This document shows positions 5,034-9,689 of a stretch of DNA of 9,689 nt, one piece after another (the stretch's first letter is position 1; every line of letters starts with the position of its first letter). Origin of the DNA: an uncultured Bacillota bacterium (GTDB taxonomy: Bacteria; Bacillota; Clostridia; Tissierellales; Tepidimicrobiaceae); NCBI GenBank assembly GCA_937967955.1, contig CALBUB010000111.1:1-9689 (forward strand). Direction: 5' to 3'. The notes under the pieces were generated by a model, which had not been told where the DNA came from, did not search any database, and saw nothing but the letters and a program-made list of their open reading frames with translations. The position numbers and the translations under genes are program-made.

Positions 5034-6067
5034 TCTTTATCCTCTCCTTTGCTGCTTATTAAACCCATTTTGGCTGCCAGTATTATGGCGGTAATAAATA
5101 CTGAAAAAGAAAATATAACTGCTCCTTTGCTATTAAGCTTTGATACTAAAATTGCTATAAGGCTGAATATGAAACTTATAACATATAGGATTAATACAGT
5201 TTTTTGCTGGGAATAGCCCCTTGCCAGCAGTCTATGGTGAAGATGGCCTTTATCGGCTTCTGCAATAGATTTGCCATTTAAAAATCTTCTAAATATGGCA
5301 AAGGTAGTATCAAATATGGGAAGCCCCAATATCATCAAGGGAACTATTACTGCTATGGTAGCCACCGATTTCATAACCCCTTCTATAGAAATAGCCGCCA
5401 GAATAAAGCCTAAGAATAAGGCTCCTGTATCTCCCATAAATATTCTGGCAGGATGGAAATTGTAAGATAGAAAGCCAAAGCAAGCCCCTGCCACAATGGC
5501 TGATATTAGCATTATAGATACATAGTTTAGTTCCCTAGCTAAAAACACAAAAGCTAAGCTAGCTATAGCTGCAATTCCTGCTGCCAGCCCATCTAGGCCA
5601 TCTATTAAGTTTAATGTATTTGTAACTCCTACTACCCAAAATATGGTAAGGGGTATAGATAGCCCATTTAAGTGTACAACCGAATTAGTATTAGAAAAAG
5701 GATTGGTTATTACATCTATTTTAACGTCTCCAAGTATTAAGATTATAGTAGCTGCTATTTGAAATATAAGCTTTCCCTTAGGGCTTAAGTCTTTTATATC
5801 ATCAATTATACCAGAGGTCAATATTAAAGTTCCTCCTAATATTATAGACAAAAGGGGTCTATCTATGGGAAGGAAAATTAAACAGGCTATGACAAAGGCA
5901 ATATAAATACCTAAGCCCCCCATTAAGGGCATAGGTTCTTTATGGATTCTTCTTTCATCCTTTGGTATATCAATGGCATCTACTTTAAAGGCCAACTTTC
6001 TAGCTATAGGTGTAGCAAATAAACTTATGGCTGCCGCAACAATAAAGGAAAGGAATATATTTTCCAT
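5030..6067 (-). CDS. tagO: Undecaprenyl-phosphate N-acetylglucosaminyl-1-phosphate transferase (TagO/WecA/MraY family)
   Basis: This polytopic membrane enzyme moves GlcNAc-1-phosphate from UDP-GlcNAc to undecaprenyl phosphate, the first step of teichoic acid and related surface glycan synthesis. The 345-residue protein has about ten hydrophobic segments. Family motifs are all present: PMPLMGGLGIY (45-55), the Asp pair in SGIIDDIKDL (85-94), NLIDGLDGLAAG (153-164), FHPARIFMGDTGALFLG (204-220) and the cytoplasmic HLHHRLLARG (275-284). The His motif separates this WecA/TagO group from MraY, which acts on MurNAc-pentapeptide. The Shine-Dalgarno AAGGTGG precedes the ATG and lies in a small GGTG-N5-CACC dyad (6069-6081). 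It overlaps wecB by four bases, consistent with paired supply of the GlcNAc-lipid and ManNAc donor. No strong promoter was found in front of it. Confidence 0.92.
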   Translation of the reverse strand: MENIFLSFIVAAAISLFATPIARKLAFKVDAIDIPKDERRIHKEPMPLMGGLGIYIAFVIACLIFLPIDRPLLSIILGGTLILTSGIIDDIKDLSPKGKLIFQIAATIILILGDVKIDVITNPFSNTNSVVHLNGLSIPLTIFWVVGVTNTLNLIDGLDGLAAGIAAIASLAFVFLARELNYVSIMLISAIVAGACFGFLSYNFHPARIFMGDTGALFLGFILAAISIEGVMKSVATIAVIVPLMILGLPIFDTTFAIFRRFLNGKSIAEADKGHLHHRLLARGYSQQKTVLILYVISFIFSLIAILVSKLNSKGAVIFSFSVFITAIILAAKMGLISSKGEDKE

Positions 6068-6136
6068 GGGTGCTTCCCACCTTAATACAAAGATTCTCCC
6101 TATTATTATTTGAAATTGTTTGCAGAAATATGAGTA

Positions 6137-6172
6137 TTAAAAAATAAGCTTCTCTAAAAAGAGAAACTTATT
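6137..6172 (-). terminator. Intrinsic terminator of the racemase gene
   Basis: Arms 6143-6155 and 6160-6172 form a 13-bp stem with one G-T wobble and a 4-base loop, followed on the minus strand by a run of six T. The stem starts inside or just before the racemase stop codon. It separates the racemase from tagO. Confidence 0.92.
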
Positions 6173-6857
6173 TCTTTTCTTCATGGAGCTTAATGCATTT
6201 TTGGGCTAATAAATGGAGAGGATCCACATAGCTTCTAGATATATCTAGCATTTCAGCTAAGGTAGAAAGTTCGGTACAGCCTAATATGGCTGGTATATTT
6301 TTACCATTATTGTATTTGTCTATGAGCTTTTCAAAATCTTCAGCAGTAACATCAAATACAGAAGATTTCACCCCATATATCCAGTCCATTACTATATTTT
6401 TGTCCTTTTCCTCTGGTACTATTATATTCAATTGGTATTTTTTAAATACATTTTTATATATTTCTGCTTCATAGGTTCCTTTGGTGGCCAAAAGTAAAAA
6501 GTCCTTATGGTCTTTGTAGTTTTCCTTTAGGTAGGCAGCCGTTTCTTCAATCATATTTAATACTTTTGCCTTTGTATGTTTTACAATATCATCATAAAAA
6601 TAGTGGGCAGTATTGCAAGGTATAGCTATATAGTCAGCACCCATACTTTCCAATTTTACAGCAGACCTAATAAGTTCTGGCCTAGGATCTGGCCCTTTTC
6701 CTAGAATATAGTCGGTTCTGTCAGGGATTTTAGTGTTACTATCCATTATCACATGGATGTGGTCTTGATCTTTTTCTGCTTTAGTTAGTTTAATTATTTT
6801 TTCGAAAAAGATGCAAGTAGCTAGTGGTCCCATGCCTCCTAAGATTCCTAGTATCAT
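6168..6857 (-). CDS. Aspartate/glutamate racemase family protein
   Basis: This is a cofactor-independent, two-cysteine amino acid racemase that would make a D-amino acid, likely D-Asp or D-Glu. From the ATG at 6857 it has 229 residues, typical of the family. Marks are GILGGMGPLA (4-13), Cys81 in IPCNTAHYFY and Cys194 in LGCTELSTL, the two catalytic thiols on opposite faces of the active site. The GGMGP motif points to the aspartate racemase/RacX-YgeA group rather than MurI, which starts with a DSGVGG-type motif. A longer reading from 6899 is possible. The shorter start has the AAAGGAAGG ribosome site and the family N-terminus, and the candidate promoter would begin transcription inside the longer form. 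It is a single-gene unit with its own terminator, between upp and tagO. Substrate is not determined by sequence, so no symbol is given. Confidence 0.9.
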   Translation of the reverse strand: MILGILGGMGPLATCIFFEKIIKLTKAEKDQDHIHVIMDSNTKIPDRTDYILGKGPDPRPELIRSAVKLESMGADYIAIPCNTAHYFYDDIVKHTKAKVLNMIEETAAYLKENYKDHKDFLLLATKGTYEAEIYKNVFKKYQLNIIVPEEKDKNIVMDWIYGVKSSVFDVTAEDFEKLIDKYNNGKNIPAILGCTELSTLAEMLDISRSYVDPLHLLAQKCIKLHEEKK

Positions 6858-6889
6858 CGCTACCTTCCTTTCTAAAAATTTATTTATAT

Positions 6890-6917
6890 ATTTTATCACA
6901 ACAGCTTATAATGTAAA
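6890..6917 (-). promoter_or_regulatory. Candidate promoter of the racemase gene
   Basis: On the minus strand, TTTACA (6912-6917), a 16-bp spacer and TAAAAT (6890-6895) with a TGn extension form a plausible sigma-A promoter. The predicted start near 6883 is downstream of the in-frame ATG at 6899, which supports translation from 6857. It follows the upp terminator, as expected for an independent unit. Confidence 0.45.
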
Positions 6918-7000
6918 ATCCAATTTATTGCATAGAAGGAAAGTTTCAGTTTTACTATATGCCTTAATAAGCTCATATTTAAAATAACTACTCTATGGAA

Positions 7001-7030
7001 AACAAAAACGAGCTAGAAAACTAGCTCGTT
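7001..7030 (-). terminator. Intrinsic terminator of the ywlC-ywlE-rpiB-upp unit
   Basis: A perfect 10-bp inverted repeat, AACGAGCTAG (7007-7016) with CTAGCTCGTT (7021-7030), encloses a 4-base loop. On the minus strand TTTTTGTTTT follows. It begins four bases after the upp stop codon. This is a textbook intrinsic terminator. Confidence 0.95.
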
Positions 7031-7034
7031 AAAT

Positions 7035-7664
7035 CTACTTAGTACCAAACAACCTGTCTCCTGCATCTCCAATACCTGGCACAATATATGCATTTTCATC
7101 TAAGCCTTCATCAATACCAGCTAAGTATATATCCACATCTGGATGATTCTTTTGTATTACTTCCAGTCCTTCTGGAGCTGCAAGAAGACATACTAATTTT
7201 ATGGATTGAGCTCCCCTCTTTTTAAGGAAGTTTATGGCTGCATCGGCAGAACCACCTGTTGCAAGCATTGGATCCAATACTATTAATTCCCTTTCTTCCA
7301 CATCTTCAGGTAGTTTACAATAGTATTCTACAGGCTTTAAAGTATTAGGATCCCTATAAAGTCCTATATGGCCAACCTTTGCTGCAGGTAGAATATCTAG
7401 CATCCCTTCTACCATTCCAAGGCCTGCTCTTAAAATAGGTACTAGTCCTAGCTTCTTGCCTGAAATGATTTGAGACCTGGTAGTTGTTAAAGGAGTTTCA
7501 ATCTCTACTTCTTCTAAAGGCAAATCCCTTGTTACCTCATAAGCCATTAAAGTAGAAACTTCCTTAACTAGCTCCCTAAACTCTTTAGGTCCAGTGTTTT
7601 TATCTCTAATAAATGTCAGTTTGTGCTTGATTAATGGATGATCTAGTACAACAACCTTGCCCAT
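7035..7664 (-). CDS. upp: Uracil phosphoribosyltransferase
   Basis: This pyrimidine salvage enzyme makes UMP and pyrophosphate from uracil and PRPP in the cytoplasm. The 209-residue length is standard. The PRPP-binding loop VLDPMLATGGSA is at 129-140. The uracil-binding C-terminal segment YIVPGIGDAGDRLFGTK (193-209) is intact, as is PILRAGLGMVEG (76-87). The start at 7664 has an AAAGGAG ribosome site and the usual N-terminus with HPLIKHKLT. It is 42 bp after rpiB, the widest gap in this unit, and a possible extended -10 promoter lies at the rpiB stop. A strong terminator follows. Placement between rpiB and the surface-sugar and ATP synthase genes is a common Firmicute order. Confidence 0.97.
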   Translation of the reverse strand: MGKVVVLDHPLIKHKLTFIRDKNTGPKEFRELVKEVSTLMAYEVTRDLPLEEVEIETPLTTTRSQIISGKKLGLVPILRAGLGMVEGMLDILPAAKVGHIGLYRDPNTLKPVEYYCKLPEDVEERELIVLDPMLATGGSADAAINFLKKRGAQSIKLVCLLAAPEGLEVIQKNHPDVDIYLAGIDEGLDENAYIVPGIGDAGDRLFGTK

Positions 7665-7700
7665 AAAAAATCTCCTTTCATCTGGATTCAGTTCTGTATA

Positions 7701-7709
7701 ATTATATCA
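7701..7709 (-). promoter_or_regulatory. Candidate extended -10 promoter for upp
   Basis: TGATATAAT on the minus strand is a perfect -10 box whose TGn extension is the rpiB stop codon TGA itself. A start near 7694 would give a leader of about 30 bases before upp. The -35 region (about 7724-7729, CTAGCA) is weak. It may add upp transcription to that from the upstream genes. Confidence 0.35.
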
Positions 7710-8150
7710 TAAATCTTCCTCTATGCTAGAAATTTTATTAATTCTTCTTTCGTGTCTTCCTCCTTGGAATTTGGCCTTTAACCAAGTGGAAACTATCTCT
7801 AATGCCAAATCTTTGCCTAAAACTCTTCCTCCTAGGGCAAGTATATTGGCATTATTGTGCTCCACACTCATTCTGGCAGAATAGGTATCACTACACAGGG
7901 CACACCTAATTCCCTTTACCTTATTGCAGGCAATAGATATGCCTATGCCAGTACCGCAGATGGCAATGCCCCTATCTACTTCCCCAGATACCACAGCTTG
8001 AGAAAGCTTTTTTCCATAGTCAGGATAATCAACTGAATCAGCAGAATAAGTGCCATAATCTATATATTCAATACCTTCCTTTTCAAGATACTCCTTAATA
8101 TGTTCCTTTAATTCAAAGCCACCATGGTCGCTACCTAGTCCAATTTTCAT
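7707..8150 (-). CDS. rpiB: Ribose-5-phosphate isomerase B (RpiB/LacAB family)
   Basis: RpiB interconverts ribose 5-phosphate and ribulose 5-phosphate in the pentose phosphate pathway, feeding PRPP synthesis. From the ATG at 8150 it has 147 residues, normal for the family. MKIGLGSDHGGFELK opens the protein, with Asp8 and His9 near the phosphate site. Catalytic Cys65 lies in ICGTGIGISIACNK, and the block SARMSVEHNNANILALGGR (91-109) holds His98 and Asn99. An in-frame ATG at 8165 would add five residues. The shorter start is preferred because GGAGGT lies seven bases ahead of it, inside the extra codons. The gene starts one base after the ywlE stop, so the ribosome site is within ywlE and coupling is likely. 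The substrate could in principle be another aldose phosphate, such as allose 6-phosphate, but context favours ribose. Confidence 0.94.
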   Translation of the reverse strand: MKIGLGSDHGGFELKEHIKEYLEKEGIEYIDYGTYSADSVDYPDYGKKLSQAVVSGEVDRGIAICGTGIGISIACNKVKGIRCALCSDTYSARMSVEHNNANILALGGRVLGKDLALEIVSTWLKAKFQGGRHERRINKISSIEEDL

Positions 8151-8151
8151 A

Positions 8152-8607
8152 TTATCTACCTCCATCCTCTAATTTAGCTGCTACCTTCTTTAAGGCTTCC
8201 TTTATTTCAGCCTTTGCTAGCCTGTAAGCCTCTATTCCCCTACCAAAGGGATCCTCTATATCCTCTTCTCGGGAATGGGCATATTCTTTTAAGGTAAACA
8301 CCTTCCCTTTTATAAAATCGTATTTTGATAAAAGCTGCTGCTTATGAGACCTGCTCATGGTAAGTATTAAATCAGCCTCTTCTACTAGATTTCTATGGAT
8401 AATATTTGCCCTGTGATTAGATATGTCTATTCCCTCTTCCTCCATTACCTGAATGGCTTCCTCAGAAGCTTCTTGGCCGTCCAATGCAAAGGTACCTGCT
8501 GATTTAACCTTTATATCTAACCCCTTTTCTTCAGCTATTTCCTTCATTAAGGCCTCAGCCATAGGACTCCTACAAGTATTGCCTGTGCAGACAAACAAAA
8601 TATTCAT
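8152..8607 (-). CDS. ywlE: Low-molecular-weight phosphatase family, probable protein arginine phosphatase
   Basis: This belongs to the low-molecular-weight tyrosine phosphatase fold. The 151-residue protein has the P-loop CTGNTCRS (Cys7 to Ser14), where Cys7 is the nucleophile and Arg13 binds phosphate. The general acid is Asp119 in DPFGRG. Thr11 in the P-loop is the residue known from Bacillus subtilis YwlE to favour phosphoarginine; tyrosine phosphatases usually have a bulkier Ile or Leu there. Overall resemblance to YwlE, including VFTLKEYA before the acid loop, supports this. It would remove arginine phosphate marks set by a McsB-type kinase that targets proteins to ClpCP, but that partner is not in the window. 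The start has an AAGGAGAGG ribosome site. The gene lies 12 bp after ywlC and 1 bp before rpiB, a gene order also found in Bacillus relatives. Confidence 0.9.
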   Translation of the reverse strand: MNILFVCTGNTCRSPMAEALMKEIAEEKGLDIKVKSAGTFALDGQEASEEAIQVMEEEGIDISNHRANIIHRNLVEEADLILTMSRSHKQQLLSKYDFIKGKVFTLKEYAHSREEDIEDPFGRGIEAYRLAKAEIKEALKKVAAKLEDGGR

Positions 8608-8619
8608 ACTAACCTCTCC

Positions 8620-9669
8620 TTATACATCTATAATATTTCCTCCAGAAGCTTTCTTCATTCTGTTCATTATTGCTATTCCTAAACCTTTAAACTCTACCCC
8701 TTCAGCAAGTATTGTATCCACCTTATTCTCATCAAAGAGCCTTAGAACATTAAAAAAATTATGGGCAATAGTCCTTTTATCCTTCCTAGTGCCTACAGAG
8801 ATAATTATTCCTTCCTTATACTTATCTTTGGTTTCCTCAGTGGCCATTATGCCTACCTTTTTTCCTTCTTCAATTAGCTTCTTTGTTTTCATATTTATGG
8901 CCTCTACTATATTATCTATCTGTCCACTGTATACCAACATATCCGCCTTTGGGGCATAATGCCTATATTTTTGCCCTGGGGATTTGGGAATTATTTTTTC
9001 TCCATCCTTTATTATACTCAAATCTAAGGTTACATTGGGAATTATGGGCCTTAAATCTTCTAGGGTAACTCCTCCTGGCCTTAATATGGTTGGCCTATCA
9101 CCAGTTAAGTCTAATACGGTAGATTCTAAGCCAACCCCTGTAGCTCCTCCATCTATGACCATATCTATTTTCCCATATAAATCCTTTATTACATGTTGGG
9201 CTAAAGTAGGACTTGGTTTGCCTGAGGTGTTGGCAGAAGGTGCAGCAATAGGAACTCCACTGGCTTTAATAAGGCTTAAGGCAATTTTATGGTCAGGCAT
9301 CCTAATGGCTACCGTATCAAGGCCAGCAGTTATAACATCTGGGACTAAACTACTCCTTTCAAATATCATAGTAATGGGGCCTGGCCAAAACTTTTCAGCT
9401 ATTAGTTCAGCTTCCTTTGGAATAGCTTTTACTAGAGGCTTTACTTCCTCCATACTAGCTACATGAAGGATTAATGGATTATCCTGAGGCCTTCCCTTGG
9501 CTAGGAATATCCTTTTAGCTGCCTCTTCATCTAGTCCATTGGCTCCAAGGCCATAGACAGTTTCTGTAGGAAAGGCTACCAGCTTACCCGCCTTAATAAG
9601 TTCTGCTGCTTCCTTTATCAATTCCTCTTCTGGTTCTCTTTGGTTTACCTTAATTACCCTTGTCTCCAT
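8620..9669 (-). CDS. ywlC: L-threonylcarbamoyladenylate synthase (Sua5/YwlC/TsaC type)
   Basis: The enzyme makes threonylcarbamoyl-AMP from threonine, bicarbonate and ATP, the first step of t6A formation at position 37 of ANN-decoding tRNAs. From the ATG at 9669 it has 349 residues, the long two-domain Sua5 form. The YrdC-like domain spans about 10-210 with VAFPTETVYGLGANG (31-45), KGRPQDNPL (58-66), APSANTSGKPSPT (143-155) and RPGGV (197-201). The linker motif SPGQKYRHYAP (230-240) leads into the C-terminal Sua5 domain (about 240-349). A GTG at 9681 would add four residues. The ATG is preferred because GAAGGTG lies nine bases before it, and that site would overlap the GTG. It is the first visible gene of the unit. 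Its promoter, if local, lies beyond the window. Confidence 0.95.
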   Translation of the reverse strand: METRVIKVNQREPEEELIKEAAELIKAGKLVAFPTETVYGLGANGLDEEAAKRIFLAKGRPQDNPLILHVASMEEVKPLVKAIPKEAELIAEKFWPGPITMIFERSSLVPDVITAGLDTVAIRMPDHKIALSLIKASGVPIAAPSANTSGKPSPTLAQHVIKDLYGKIDMVIDGGATGVGLESTVLDLTGDRPTILRPGGVTLEDLRPIIPNVTLDLSIIKDGEKIIPKSPGQKYRHYAPKADMLVYSGQIDNIVEAINMKTKKLIEEGKKVGIMATEETKDKYKEGIIISVGTRKDKRTIAHNFFNVLRLFDENKVDTILAEGVEFKGLGIAIMNRMKKASGGNIIDV

Positions 9670-9689
9670 GTTTTGATACACCTTCTCTC

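Noticed and set aside
6068..6136. Promoter for tagO in the short gap after the racemase terminator
   Set aside because: Only AATAAT-like -10 hexamers with no acceptable -35 or TGn were found, so none is called. Read-through or a weak promoter remains possible.
6168..6899. Longer racemase start at 6899
   Set aside because: The extra 14 residues are not part of the family, a strong ribosome site serves 6857, and the predicted transcription start lies inside the longer form.
7707..8165. Longer rpiB start at 8165
   Set aside because: The extra five codons contain the GGAGGT ribosome site for the ATG at 8150, which also gives the standard family N-terminus.
8453..9466. Long plus-strand open frames opposite ywlE and ywlC (8453-8959 and 8984-9466)
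   Set aside because: They are antisense to well-supported genes, show no recognisable family and no ribosome site was noted. Their length follows from the codon use of the minus-strand genes.
1..9689. A novel defence, mobile or biosynthetic system
   Set aside because: All genes belong to known housekeeping families in conserved order. No transposase, integrase, direct repeats, toxin-antitoxin pair or CRISPR repeats were seen.

Overview
The window is a gene-dense, low-GC stretch in which every supported gene lies on the minus strand, so transcription runs from high to low coordinates. Gene content and order point to a low-GC Gram-positive bacterium, most likely an anaerobic Clostridia-type Firmicute (inference). 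The cues are strong Shine-Dalgarno sites, a ywlC-ywlE-rpiB-upp cluster leading to an F-type ATP synthase operon, and tagO/mnaA-like wall genes in between. A species cannot be named from the sequence alone. There are no tRNA or rRNA genes, insertion sequences, CRISPR arrays or phage genes.

Four transcription units can be inferred, in order of transcription. (1) 9669-7035: threonylcarbamoyl-AMP synthase (tRNA t6A), a YwlE-type protein arginine phosphatase, ribose-5-phosphate isomerase B and uracil phosphoribosyltransferase, closed by a strong intrinsic terminator. (2) 6857-6168: a lone Asp/Glu-family racemase with its own candidate promoter and terminator. (3) 6067-3909: a TagO/WecA-like glycosyl-1-phosphate transferase and a UDP-GlcNAc 2-epimerase with overlapping ATGA codons, closed by a terminator. 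(4) 3386-1: the ATP synthase operon atpZ-atpI-atpB-atpE-atpF-atpH-atpA. It is cut off inside the Walker A motif of atpA at the window edge.

The most informative result is the c subunit. It carries the residue set known from Na+-coupled rotor rings (Gln33, Val64, Glu66, Thr67, Thr68, Tyr71), so this ATP synthase is predicted to run on sodium. The operon also has features that fit uneven subunit dosage: a doubled Shine-Dalgarno before atpE, a spacer hairpin ahead of it, and a 12-bp hairpin without a U-tract just after the atpE stop.

The 522-bp AT-rich gap 3387-3908 is the only long non-coding stretch. It holds the wecB terminator, up to three candidate promoters for the atp operon and several inverted repeats. 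One of these repeats centres on the distal -10 box and partly resembles clostridial Rex operators.

No wholly undescribed system is evident. This is a conserved housekeeping region, with interest in the sodium signature, the atp leader and the inserted racemase unit.
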